From: Maribacter luteus
GTDB taxonomy: Bacteria; Bacteroidota; Bacteroidia; Flavobacteriales; Flavobacteriaceae
Assembly: GCF_009674825.1 (NCBI RefSeq)
Contig: NZ_WKJH01000005.1
Coordinates: 248,001-312,000 of the forward strand
Direction: 5' to 3'
Length of the DNA stretch: 64,000 nucleotides
The position numbers and the translations under genes are program-made. The notes under the pieces are model-generated. The model was given only the letters and a program-made list of their open reading frames with translations, was not told the origin of the DNA and made no database searches. Positions 1 to 8,644 of this stretch are shown here, piece after piece; the first letter of the stretch is position 1; each line of letters opens with the position of its first letter.

Positions 1-117
1 CGGTAAAGGTTTATAATAATATACACTCACGCTCATATCCAATACACGTTACGCCCTGCTGATACCGTAATGAACAAGTTCTTTAGCTATACTACGCTTA
101 CGGCAAGACTTTAAAGC
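1..117 (-). pseudogene. IS3-family transposase OrfB, 5' fragment with internal stop
   Basis: The minus frame entered by a -1 shift from OrfA reads ALKSCRKRSIAKELVHYGIS, then RA, a stop (plus-strand 49-51), then RVLDMSVSVYYYKPLP. This is the usual N-terminus of IS3 OrfB (family pattern RRACRVLGLSRSVYYYKP). The stop sits where a Cys codon is expected. The DDE catalytic domain would be outside the window. Confidence 0.7.
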
Positions 118-374
118 TTTTTTTCGATGATCTCCTTTGCCATTTGATGGTAAAGTGCCAAGCTTGCATACATCTGCTTGAGCTTTCGGTTCTTCTCCTC
201 AAATTCCTTGAGTCGTTTGAATTCCTTTGAATTCATTCCGGCGTACTTGGAGCGCCATTTGAAAAACGCCGTCGAACTTACGCCATGCTCACAAGTGATC
301 TTCTCGACACTTTTACCATTGTCGAACTCCTTTAAAATCTTTGTAATCTGCGTGGGTGAAAATCTTAATACTGT
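111..374 (-). pseudogene. IS3-family transposase OrfA remnant
   Basis: The minus-strand frame encodes about 87 residues with the OrfA pattern: an N-terminal helix-turn-helix (FSPTQITKIL, then CEHGVSSTAFFKWRSKYAGM) and a charged leucine-zipper-like tail (KRLKEFEEKNRKLKQM). A stop codon lies directly before the first readable codon and there is no ATG near the expected start, so the 5' end is degraded. Just before its stop is a run A AAA AAG (plus-strand 117-123), the classical IS3 programmed -1 frameshift site. Confidence 0.75.
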
Positions 375-410
375 TTAAAATTAAATAGTATTATTCTACT
401 TTTAAACAGT
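370..410. repeat. 11-bp perfect inverted repeat
   Basis: ACTGTTTAAAA at 370-380 is the exact reverse complement of TTTTAAACAGT at 400-410, with a 19-base spacer. It lies at the junction between the decayed IS and the ligase gene and covers the ligase stop codon. It could be a weak terminator or part of the IS end. Confidence 0.6.
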
Positions 411-1658
411 TCGGTTTTTAATGGAGCTTACATCGGGAGGAGGTGTTTCCCTGTAATTGCTGAAATAAAACAATGAACTAAACAAAGAGAACAACATTAC
501 TCCTCGTTGTCGACTTAGTATTGATTCTGTAATTTCAGTTAAACTAAACATTATGATGAAAATTAAAAATATCCAATTCTTTGTGTTAATAGATTTTATA
601 ATGAGTTTTCCTTTAAAATATAAATAACATAAAAGACCTATTAAGCCAGATGGAACTAGATATTCAAGATATTGATTGTGAATATTAGTAACATCCTTTT
701 TCCCAAAATAAGCCAACAATTCACTTTGGTAATTTTTAAAACCATACCCAAAAATAGGATGTTCTTTAATTAAATTTATAGAAGCTTTCCAATAATCTAT
801 TCTATGAAAAACGCCAAATCCTTTTTCTGAAATATTTAGAAGCTTATCATGCAACATTGGAAACATATTTACCGATAAAACTACAATTGTGAATAGTACA
901 ATAACCATTCCTAACACGATGATTAAGTTGTATCTACTACTAATAAGAAAATCAAGCAATGTATATACAAGTAACAATAATCCAATGAAAAGTGCAGTCC
1001 TTCCCGTAAAATAAAGCATCAATAAAATAAAAAAAATGAATATACCTAAATAATAGATTCTATTGGTAATTTTCAACTTATACCAACAAATTAAACAACC
1101 AACTAAAATATATAAACAAATATAAGGTGTATGAAAGTCAAAAAATCTCGGAATATAAACCTGACCGTAAAGTATGGTCCTGTTTAAATTAAGGAGATGT
1201 TCTCTAGTTTCGATTTGCCAATAATAAGTTGAAACACTACCGATCCAAAAAATTGAAAATATTATTAAGGAATAGATATAAAAACTAAGTACAAAATGGA
1301 TTTGTCGTGAAGTGAGTTTAATCAAACTTATAGCAAAAGGCATTAAGATTATAGGTAGTATTCTAATAAATTTCTGATACGTATCTATGTTAGCCCCAAA
1401 TATTAAAATATTAAAAATAAAGACTAAAGGAATTATTGAAAAAACCCATAGATCTTTATCCAATTTAAAAGAGTTTTTATTCACAGAAGAAAAAATAGAA
1501 TAAATAACAATCAAACCTAAGGCATAAGGAGCGTAGATGTGTTTTAAAAAGAGAGTGAGAATAAAAATGCTGACAAAAACATGACCTTTTTGGTCTATTG
1601 ATTTCTCAATTAGGTCTAACATATAATGGTTATTTAAAAAGCTGAATATGGGATTCAA
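402..1658 (-). CDS. O-antigen ligase / Wzy_C family membrane protein
   Basis: This 418-residue protein is almost entirely hydrophobic, with about ten to twelve predicted membrane spans. It carries the Wzy_C signature late in the sequence (FHRIDYWKASINLIKEHP, then GYGFKNYQ, residues ~285-312) and a conserved H-N-x-Y/E region (NIHNQYLEYL) in the large periplasmic loop. Members transfer polymerised glycan to lipid A core or to protein, or act as polymerases. A separate Wzy-like protein lies nearby, so the ligase role is preferred. It overlaps the upstream GT4 gene by 29 bases. The last residues (NRTV) run into a sequence that may derive from the IS end, so the native C-terminus may be lost. Confidence 0.75.
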   Translation of the reverse strand: MNPIFSFLNNHYMLDLIEKSIDQKGHVFVSIFILTLFLKHIYAPYALGLIVIYSIFSSVNKNSFKLDKDLWVFSIIPLVFIFNILIFGANIDTYQKFIRILPIILMPFAISLIKLTSRQIHFVLSFYIYSLIIFSIFWIGSVSTYYWQIETREHLLNLNRTILYGQVYIPRFFDFHTPYICLYILVGCLICWYKLKITNRIYYLGIFIFFILLMLYFTGRTALFIGLLLLVYTLLDFLISSRYNLIIVLGMVIVLFTIVVLSVNMFPMLHDKLLNISEKGFGVFHRIDYWKASINLIKEHPIFGYGFKNYQSELLAYFGKKDVTNIHNQYLEYLVPSGLIGLLCYLYFKGKLIIKSINTKNWIFLIFIIMFSLTEITESILSRQRGVMLFSLFSSLFYFSNYRETPPPDVSSIKNRTV

Positions 1659-2718
1659 TGGATTTTTCCCAAGAAAAAAATTTCAATCTCTTCTTTCCTT
1701 CACTTATCAGGTGTCTTCGATATTTAAGATCCGTCATAAGCATTTGAATTTTATCCGCTAAATCAAAAGAATCGTGTGGGTTAAAATATAACCCTGCCTT
1801 ACCCGCTACCTCACGAAAAGGACTAATATCCGAAATAATACAAGGCAAACTATAATGAAATGCCTCTAATATTGGAAGGCCAAAACCCTCATAAAGTGAT
1901 GGGAACACCAATAAATGGGCCTTTTCATAACATTCTTTTAATTTTGATTCATCAACTCTTCCCAATAAAAATATATCATCATCCTTATGCATTTCATTAA
2001 GAATTTTTTCCTCCATAGGTTTCAAAAAGCCTTTAGTTTCCCCAATTATTATTAGCTCTTTGGGAATATTGATTTTTTTGAATGCCTCTAATAAACACTT
2101 TATATTTTTGTGTGGTTTTAAATTTCCAACAAATAAGATTCGTAAACTTACACTTTCTTTATTTTTCATTGGCGGAGCTACATCTTCAAATTTTAAACCA
2201 TTTTTAATTATAGTAATTTTCCTTTCATTAATCTTATGAAAATACTTTTTTATCTCACATTTTGTGAATTGTGAAACTGAAATGATTTTTTTTGAATAAA
2301 GGCAAGATATATGATAACGTAAACGTATATAATAAAATTTAATTTTCGAATAATATTGAGGATTAGCCAAATGAAAAACATCATGAATGGTACAAATTCT
2401 TTCTTTTGCTAAAGTTGGAAACACGCTTGAATTGAAATGAGGGCTCCAATAAATATCACATCTGGGTATTTTCAATGAAAGCTCTATACTCTCAAAGGGA
2501 TGGTAAATCGGGCTATGAAGTACTTTATATCTAATGTTGCTAGACGAATACTTTTTAAAATAATCAACATGTTTCGGTTTCACTAAAAGTGATATCTTGT
2601 ATTTACCATTTAAGATTAATCCAATAATAATTCTTTCCAAATAGACTCCAATTCCCGAACTATCAAGCATCCTAGAATCAATACATATAAACTTCTTTTT
2701 AGCAATTTCTTGATTCAT
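1630..2718 (-). CDS. GT4-family (GT-B) glycosyltransferase
   Basis: The 362-residue protein has a GT-B fold. The N-terminal half is Rossmann-like, with a SGIGVYLERII glycine turn near residue 16. The C-terminal half is typical of GT4: LFVGNLKPHKNIKCLLEAF (~195-213), then LLVFPSLYEGFGLPILEAF (~270-288), which holds the E-x7-E nucleotide-sugar motif. It has no membrane segment and should work at the cytoplasmic face, adding a hexose-type residue to the repeat unit. The donor cannot be read from sequence. It lies 4 bases downstream of the polymerase gene and overlaps the ligase gene. Confidence 0.85.
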   Translation of the reverse strand: MNQEIAKKKFICIDSRMLDSSGIGVYLERIIIGLILNGKYKISLLVKPKHVDYFKKYSSSNIRYKVLHSPIYHPFESIELSLKIPRCDIYWSPHFNSSVFPTLAKERICTIHDVFHLANPQYYSKIKFYYIRLRYHISCLYSKKIISVSQFTKCEIKKYFHKINERKITIIKNGLKFEDVAPPMKNKESVSLRILFVGNLKPHKNIKCLLEAFKKINIPKELIIIGETKGFLKPMEEKILNEMHKDDDIFLLGRVDESKLKECYEKAHLLVFPSLYEGFGLPILEAFHYSLPCIISDISPFREVAGKAGLYFNPHDSFDLADKIQMLMTDLKYRRHLISEGKKRLKFFSWEKSIESHIQLFK

Positions 2719-2722
2719 GGAG

Positions 2723-3886
2723 TTAATTTTTTCCGGTATTCACATGTCTTAATAATTTCATTGATATCACAATAAAACTGGCAAGAATAGGTGTAAGTAA
2801 TAAGGTAATCATTACCCCTTCAAAAAACATGTCTATTCTCCAAAACTCGGCGAATATATACATAATAGATGTATATATTAAAAATAAAATATTATACCTA
2901 AACTTGGCAAATACCCCAGCAAAAAAAGCATACACGAACAGTAGAAAACCGGCAACCATAAAACACCACCATCCATAATCCCTATAATAATATAAAAAAC
3001 TGGAATTTGTTGTCAATGAAGATGGAATGCCTGAATACAAGGGCCAATTCATCGGTTGTTCTTTAATAGTTTCATGATTTTCTCCAACAGATACGGCTCC
3101 TTGGAAAGGAGTTCCTAAATAAACAATCATATCGGCAGCGCCAGCTTCAAAAAAATTCAAACCAACTTTCTCAGAATAAAAATTATAATTTCTGGTATAA
3201 TTAAAAACACTAATTACCAAATAAAACAAAATACCACCAAGAACCATGTTCCTGAACTTAATTCTTATTTTGTTATAAATTACTAAAATCAAAATTGTTT
3301 GAATAGACATCATGACAATAGATAATCTACTGGAAATAGTCGCAGTAATTAACAAAGTCACAAGCGCAAAGACATCCAGAATTATTCTCTTTTTTTTGAA
3401 AATCAGCCTCCTAATTATCATCAATGTAACGGCATGAATGGAAACATAACGTAAACTCCGAATTCCTATGGAATAATCCTTATAAAGATTTTTTTTTAAA
3501 AAATTGGCATTGTTATTTAATATTAACTCGACAACTTCTCCAAAACCACCTACTTTAGAGATTATGTATCCCAATGAATATAAAGAGCCTATCGCGGCTA
3601 AAACCACAATAGTTTTATACACCAAATCCGAATCAATGGAAACGTTTTTGTCTACAAAGGATGATTTAATTTTTAAACAATTTCCTGTTTTAAATCCCAA
3701 AAATGAAATGAAAATTGCAAAACAATACCAGATAAATGCTAAAAACACCCCAAAGGAAAATAGAGAGAATGGTTTTTTTAAAGTATAATACATTTTCTCA
3801 GAAAGGATTAACCATCCCAAAAAGCTCAAAAGGCTTGATAATGCTACAATAACCCCTGGATTGATTAAGTTTCTAAGTCTAAACAT
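2723..3886 (-). CDS. O-antigen/oligosaccharide polymerase (Wzy-like)
   Basis: A 387-residue polytopic membrane protein with about ten hydrophobic segments and a large extracytoplasmic loop. The loop holds GTPFQGAVSVGENHE, and a Tyr/Trp-rich stretch (YYYRDYGWWCF, ~293-303) sits before the last spans. The layout matches the oligosaccharide repeat-unit polymerase family, and its place between a flippase and glycosyltransferases fits a Wzy role. Sequence conservation in this family is low, so the call rests on topology and context. It overlaps the upstream transferase gene by 8 bases. Confidence 0.7.
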   Translation of the reverse strand: MFRLRNLINPGVIVALSSLLSFLGWLILSEKMYYTLKKPFSLFSFGVFLAFIWYCFAIFISFLGFKTGNCLKIKSSFVDKNVSIDSDLVYKTIVVLAAIGSLYSLGYIISKVGGFGEVVELILNNNANFLKKNLYKDYSIGIRSLRYVSIHAVTLMIIRRLIFKKKRIILDVFALVTLLITATISSRLSIVMMSIQTILILVIYNKIRIKFRNMVLGGILFYLVISVFNYTRNYNFYSEKVGLNFFEAGAADMIVYLGTPFQGAVSVGENHETIKEQPMNWPLYSGIPSSLTTNSSFLYYYRDYGWWCFMVAGFLLFVYAFFAGVFAKFRYNILFLIYTSIMYIFAEFWRIDMFFEGVMITLLLTPILASFIVISMKLLRHVNTGKN

Positions 3887-4919
3887 TTCGGTGAATTTCT
3901 ATATTTAAAACTCTTAATACATTTTCAATCCGATGATTAACCTTTAATCCTTCAGGAATATAAGCATGAATATTAATTCTTCCATTTGACATGTTCTTAA
4001 TGGATATTAGTGAAGTTGAACGAAAAGAAAATATTGTTTTAGGAAGTATTTCCAACAAGCTTTGTTCGACTGTTTTTTTGTCTAAGTAGAAATTGATATC
4101 TTCTTTGCCATTCCATAGTAATTCCTTCACCTTCAGCAGTAGATTTTCTTCTGCTCTTGGATGAGGCTTATATATAACTTCCTTATAAGTCCCATAAGTG
4201 TTTTCAGCAATATTAATCATATCAATGATGTAGCCTGAATAAACCTTATAAGACATTCCGGACATAATCAATGGTTCTTGGCCTAAAATTAGTAGAACAT
4301 CGGAAAAGGAAGTTTCAATTGGCACTTTACCTAGATTTATCAAAATTGACTTATCGGGGATTAAAGTTTCGTTGGGATTGGTAACAAACTGTTTACAAAC
4401 CGAATCTAAGTAGATGCCAGTTAAATGTGTTTTGTTAAGTAAAGCCTTAAAACTTAATCCAAAAAAACCGTAATACAAATTTTTTAATCTAACTAATTTC
4501 AGAACCGTTCCTTCACTTTCATAATAATTAAGCATTCCATCTTCTATAATAAACCTGGCCCTAAATTGATACTTACTAAAAATATGGTTGGTTAATACAT
4601 GATATAGATCAACATAATAAAAATTACAAAGTTCCTGATTAACTACTTCTAAATTTGGTTTTATTCTCTTAAAATAAGAAGAAAGACGACGTATATAATG
4701 AAAATTAATCAACACCTTTTTAAATATTCTCCTTGAGTTCATTCGAGGTATATCATCCATCCAAACACTATCCCATAATAGGCTATCATGATTAAAACCA
4801 TGAGGGTTCAATAATATATTGCATTCTCCTTGAAGATTTTGTTGCGTTATTACCAACTCTGACAAATACATTGAATATGATGTAATTGGCAAAAAAACAT
4901 TAATCTTTTTTCTTATCAT
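3879..4919 (-). CDS. candidate nonulosonic-acid transferase (polysialyltransferase/GT52-like)
   Basis: A 346-residue soluble protein. It carries the three short motifs shared by bacterial sialyltransferases: an acidic D/E-D/E-G motif (FIIEDGMLNYY, ~123-133), an HP motif (VIYKPHPRAEE, ~248-258) and a C-terminal Ser/Thr pair (FSFRSTSLISI, ~296-306). Those families use CMP-activated nonulosonic acids. The neighbouring genes make CMP-pseudaminic acid, so this is the natural candidate for the pseudaminic acid transferase. The motifs are seen directly; substrate and linkage are inferred. A 449-base gene-free stretch separates it from the flippase gene upstream. Confidence 0.65.
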   Translation of the reverse strand: MIRKKINVFLPITSYSMYLSELVITQQNLQGECNILLNPHGFNHDSLLWDSVWMDDIPRMNSRRIFKKVLINFHYIRRLSSYFKRIKPNLEVVNQELCNFYYVDLYHVLTNHIFSKYQFRARFIIEDGMLNYYESEGTVLKLVRLKNLYYGFFGLSFKALLNKTHLTGIYLDSVCKQFVTNPNETLIPDKSILINLGKVPIETSFSDVLLILGQEPLIMSGMSYKVYSGYIIDMINIAENTYGTYKEVIYKPHPRAEENLLLKVKELLWNGKEDINFYLDKKTVEQSLLEILPKTIFSFRSTSLISIKNMSNGRINIHAYIPEGLKVNHRIENVLRVLNIEIHRNV

Positions 4920-5368
4920 ATTTTATTTTTATTTAAAATTAATGTCTACTACACCTTTTCAATAAGAAGAAACGGTTATAAATATTTATAAGCATACTTT
5001 GTCAGCGTTATTTTTAAACAAACTTTATTATCTTCAATAACCGTTAAATCGCTTACTATTGACTAAATAAAGTCTGTATGTGAGAACATATGTGTAAAGA
5101 TACCCTTCCTCTTATCCACATAAATGTCGTTATTAAAAGTATATCTACTTTCTAAGGTATTTACTCCTTTTATTGGTCATTACCTTTTTTGTTTTTTAGT
5201 AATAATTATTATAAAGTTTTTTCTGAAAATTAAAATCATTGATTATTAAAACCTCACAATCGAAAGAATTAAAGATTGCACATTCTCAACGGAAAACAAA
5301 GTTGCCTTTTACACTGAACAAACTTTGAAATATTTGTACCAATGTGTTCTTGTGGAAGGACATTAAAG
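4920..5368. other. gene-free AT-rich spacer inside the polysaccharide locus
   Basis: No convincing ORF on either strand. A single DnaA-box-like TTATCCACA (5112-5120) and a weak promoter-like CAAACTTTA (5019-5027; TAAAGTTTG on the minus strand) are present. The spacer interrupts an otherwise tightly packed operon, so it may hold an internal promoter for the four downstream genes or mark an old recombination joint. Confidence 0.5.
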
Positions 5369-6640
5369 CTATGATAATTTTGTTTTTTTCCATTGTGATA
5401 ATATGTTATTACTATACCTCCTTTTGAAAATAAACAGACAAATATTGCCTATTAAAAGGGATATTGCAGCACCATAAATTCCCATTAACGGAATTAGAAT
5501 TATATTTGCCGCTACATTAAAAACGCAAGCTAAAAGGGTAGCTTTTAAAATTTGTTTTTCATTTTCGTATCCTACGATCAAATAATGGTAAGAGAAACTT
5601 AAATTCAACAGTAAACATCCCGCTAATAAAATATAGAAAATTGGAACATTTGAATAAAGCTCGTCTTTGCCTATATAATTTAAAAAAAATGGTATAAAAA
5701 TTATTGAAAAGACCGCATAAATACCTATCAATAAGAATGTTTTATTTTTTATTGTTTTCATTCCTTTGTTAATCCCTGTCAAATCTTTTTCATGAACAGC
5801 TTGAATGATGTCAGGATACACAAAAGATATATACATAGTAAAAACCATGACATTAATTAAATTGGCCAGTTGAAAATATAAAGCGTATACACCTAAATCT
5901 ACCTTTCCCAAAAAATAAGTGATTAAGTATCTGTCTGAATACTCCATAGTTTTTAAGCAAATAGTAGATAAGAACATCGTTAACCCAACACCTATTCCTT
6001 TCTTTATCCATGAAAAATCTACTTGCGTACTGAAAAACATAGTTATTCCAGGGTAAAAACAAACACCGAGAACGAATGTTATAAAAGCGAAAAGTAACCA
6101 CAATTGTAAAATTTCTGCTATACTGATAGTGAAACCTTGATTGAAAACTAAATTAACCACAATGATACCCGCCCATATACCTGTTCTAATAAAAAGCAAT
6201 ATGTTCGCAAAAACTGGATTTCTCAAAGAAATATAAGTGCGAAAAAATTCTTGCCCCAAATGCTCGAAAATAATTAAAAAATATAACACCCAAAACGAGC
6301 CTAAGTCTATAAAAGTTATTTTATTATAAATCACCCACATAATGGGAAACAACAGGATATAGGAAAAAGAGTAAAAAATAAGAGAATTTTTTAAATAAAA
6401 AATCTTATCCAAACTACCCTTGATAATCAATCTATTTGAATAAACATAAAAATCAAATCCAAAGAATATTATCAATAATGCAACCGTTGTTGTAACCAAG
6501 GTATACTCTCCTTGGAACTCAAGGGATATTTCTTTGGTAATCAAAAAAGTCAATAGAAATCTTGACCCCAATCCCAGAAGCCTACAAAAAAGTGTAAGTA
6601 ATTTTTCAAGATTATTTTTATTTAGCATATCAATTCCCAT
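5369..6640 (-). CDS. wzx: polysaccharide flippase (Wzx/MATE-like, MVF superfamily)
   Basis: A 423-residue protein with about twelve membrane spans and the usual flippase N-terminus (LGLGSRFLLTFLITKEIS), an internal acidic YSDRYLITYFLG segment (~236-247), and late spans with MGIYGAAISLLIGN. Members move undecaprenyl-linked oligosaccharide across the inner membrane. The first ATG overlaps the pseI stop by 19 bases, and a second ATG four codons on is also possible. It is the first lipid-linked glycan handling gene after the sugar-nucleotide genes. Confidence 0.85.
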   Translation of the reverse strand: MGIDMLNKNNLEKLLTLFCRLLGLGSRFLLTFLITKEISLEFQGEYTLVTTTVALLIIFFGFDFYVYSNRLIIKGSLDKIFYLKNSLIFYSFSYILLFPIMWVIYNKITFIDLGSFWVLYFLIIFEHLGQEFFRTYISLRNPVFANILLFIRTGIWAGIIVVNLVFNQGFTISIAEILQLWLLFAFITFVLGVCFYPGITMFFSTQVDFSWIKKGIGVGLTMFLSTICLKTMEYSDRYLITYFLGKVDLGVYALYFQLANLINVMVFTMYISFVYPDIIQAVHEKDLTGINKGMKTIKNKTFLLIGIYAVFSIIFIPFFLNYIGKDELYSNVPIFYILLAGCLLLNLSFSYHYLIVGYENEKQILKATLLACVFNVAANIILIPLMGIYGAAISLLIGNICLFIFKRRYSNNILSQWKKTKLS

Positions 6641-7632
6641 CTTAAGGGTGTTCCGGCTTTTAATTCTTGACTAAATTTTTTGTTTAAAATTTCATTAAAA
6701 TATAGGGGGTGCAAGCCGTTGCCAGGTCTAATAGATTTTATATTATCTAGAGTAATCCTATCGTACTTTTTAACATCTTTTGATACAAAAATAGACCGCC
6801 TTCTATTCCTGTTTGTCTCCGTTAAAGTATAAGAAACAGAACCCAAAGCATCCTTTGCGTCTTTAACGGCGGACACCATTTCCTTAAACTCTTTTGGCTC
6901 CATTGAAAAAGCAGCGTCAATACCACCCTTTTTCCTATCCAAAACAAAATGCTTTTCTATTACCGTAGCTCCAAGAGATACCGCAACCACGGGCACGGTG
7001 CTACCAAAACTATGGTCGGACAAGCCAACTTTTACATTAAAGGTGTCTTTAAGGTTTGGTATGGTTAATAAATTTGCCATATCTGGCGTAGCAGGATACT
7101 CGGATGTACATTTTAATAAAGTAATATCAAAATTTCCTTCTTTTTCACATGTGTTCACAGCTAATTCTATATCTGCTAGACTTGCAAGCCCCGTAGACAT
7201 TATAATTGGTTTGCCTTTTGAGGCAACATAAGAAATTAATGGTATATCCGTAATTTCAGGCGAAGCGATTTTATAAAGACTAATATTTAAGTTTTCTAAA
7301 AAATCTACGCCTTCTTTATCAAAAGGAGATGAGAAAAAAATTAATCCCAGCGCTTCTGCATGGCTTTTAAGTTCCGCGTGCCATTCATATGGCAAACTAC
7401 CCTCGGTAAAAAGCTCATATAAGGTTTTTCCTTTCCATAACCCTTCTTTTCTAGGTCCAAAGAATTCATTGTCTACATCCAATGTAAGAGAGTCGGCGGT
7501 ATACGTTTGCACTTTCACAGCATCAGCTCCAGACTCAGCTATGGCATCAATGGTTTCCATTGCAAGACTTAAATCGTTATTATGATTAGCGGATAACTCC
7601 GCAATTACGAATACCTTTTCAGAATTTATCAT
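6622..7632 (-). CDS. pseI: pseudaminic acid synthase (NeuB family)
   Basis: A 336-residue protein that condenses 2,4-diacetamido-2,4,6-trideoxy-L-altrose with phosphoenolpyruvate. The NeuB barrel opens with FVIAELSANHNNDLSLA and carries ADAVKVQTYTADSLTLD, KIASPEITDIPLI, STGLASLADIE and KVGLSDHSFGSTVPV. The C-terminus (from ~280) is an antifreeze-like SAF domain (RRRSIFVSKDVKKYDRIT, SIRPGNGLHPLY). The ADSLT/FFGPR and SDH-S features and the pseB/C/F/G partners favour PseI over sialic acid synthase. It lies one base downstream of pseG. Confidence 0.92.
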   Translation of the reverse strand: MINSEKVFVIAELSANHNNDLSLAMETIDAIAESGADAVKVQTYTADSLTLDVDNEFFGPRKEGLWKGKTLYELFTEGSLPYEWHAELKSHAEALGLIFFSSPFDKEGVDFLENLNISLYKIASPEITDIPLISYVASKGKPIIMSTGLASLADIELAVNTCEKEGNFDITLLKCTSEYPATPDMANLLTIPNLKDTFNVKVGLSDHSFGSTVPVVAVSLGATVIEKHFVLDRKKGGIDAAFSMEPKEFKEMVSAVKDAKDALGSVSYTLTETNRNRRRSIFVSKDVKKYDRITLDNIKSIRPGNGLHPLYFNEILNKKFSQELKAGTPLRWELIC

Positions 7633-7633
7633 T

Positions 7634-8638
7634 TTAAATACGTTCTAAGATTTTTACTACTCTTTCTATACCATTAAAATCCAATACCATCTTGGAATTC
7701 TTGTTTAACGATCTACGGAAAATTATATCTTTTACAAATTTAGCTATAGTTGTATTAAGCTCCGTTGTTTTTATATTATCTATTAGCCCCAAATGACAAA
7801 TAGATGCCGTCTTATGCTCTAAAACCTCGGATGCATGAGCATTGGCCTGTTGATGGGCAATGCTAATAATTGGCATACCCAAAGCCATAAACTCATAAGT
7901 ACTTACTCCAAATACCGCAATAAGCATATCGCTATTATTGATGACACTAATGTCGTAAGCTAAGAAATTTACGTTTTTGGGTGTTGATTGTGGAATACTG
8001 TTATGGTGCATGTAATTTTCCCCAAAATAGAAATTAAAAGTAATGTTCTCCCATTTTAAAAAGTCAATTAGCTTATATACCATTAACATCACATTCCGTG
8101 GGTCGCTACCTCCGCAAATAATTCCTATATCATTTACACAATCATCACTTTGGATTTCCTTTAATCCAAGATTTCTGATTTTCTCATTAAAAGTAAAATA
8201 TTCAAGCCCTTGATAAATTTGAGTTTTAATATTGTTGAATTTTTCAAAAAACGATTCTTTTTGATGTAATGATGGAAGAATATATACATCTGCTAAATAT
8301 CTTGATTCACTCAGGTTCTGATAAAAAACCAACTTAGCATTGTCCTTTAATGTGTTAATATCGTTACTATCAAAATCTATAATACCATCTACATAAAGTA
8401 TCTCGTATTTACCATTTAAACATATATTGATAGTCTCCTTGCTGCTGTTCTTTTCTTGAAGTATACTATGTGGAAATTCAAAATTATCAAGAGTGTCCCA
8501 AAAACCAGATCTGGTGTGAACAAAGGTAACAGCGTATCCTTTCTGAGCTAATGCCTTGGCCAAACTATAACTTCTAAAAAAATGGCCTAAACCCACTTTT
8601 TCACCTGCATCGACCCTAAAAAGTATTTTTCTTTTCAA
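7634..8638 (-). CDS. pseG: PseG-like UDP-sugar hydrolase
   Basis: A 334-residue GT-B-like hydrolase that removes UDP from the 2,4-diacetamido altrose intermediate. Visible family features are the N-terminal FRVDAGEKVGLGHFFRSYSLA with its H-x-x-R, the nucleotide-site glycine run IGIICGGSDPRN (~172-183), and ADMLIAV-like SDMLIAVFGVSTYEFMALGMP followed by HQQANAH near residue 264. Length and gene neighbourhood match PseG. It lies 6 bases after the acyltransferase gene and 1 base before pseI. Confidence 0.88.
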   Translation of the reverse strand: MKRKILFRVDAGEKVGLGHFFRSYSLAKALAQKGYAVTFVHTRSGFWDTLDNFEFPHSILQEKNSSKETINICLNGKYEILYVDGIIDFDSNDINTLKDNAKLVFYQNLSESRYLADVYILPSLHQKESFFEKFNNIKTQIYQGLEYFTFNEKIRNLGLKEIQSDDCVNDIGIICGGSDPRNVMLMVYKLIDFLKWENITFNFYFGENYMHHNSIPQSTPKNVNFLAYDISVINNSDMLIAVFGVSTYEFMALGMPIISIAHQQANAHASEVLEHKTASICHLGLIDNIKTTELNTTIAKFVKDIIFRRSLNKNSKMVLDFNGIERVVKILERI

Positions 8639-8644
8639 AAAAGC

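Larger units (their letters stand above)
1..410 (-). mobile_element. decayed IS3-family insertion sequence, right part only
   Basis: Reading the minus strand gives an IS3-type OrfA followed in the -1 frame by the beginning of an OrfB, joined by an A-rich slippery stretch. The element continues past the left edge of the window. OrfA has no usable start codon and OrfB carries an in-frame stop, so the element looks dead. The outer end probably lies near 400-412, next to the stop codon of the neighbouring ligase gene, but no terminal inverted repeat partner can be seen because the other end is outside the window. Confidence 0.75.

Noticed and set aside
178-378. Plus-strand 66-codon frame
   Set aside because: It is antisense to the IS3 OrfA remnant, whose minus-strand translation has clear family motifs.
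5112-5120. Perfect DnaA box TTATCCACA in a gene-free AT-rich stretch, possible oriC
   Set aside because: Only a single box was seen, with no cluster, no dnaA/dnaN neighbour and no clear unwinding element; a 9-mer can occur by chance.
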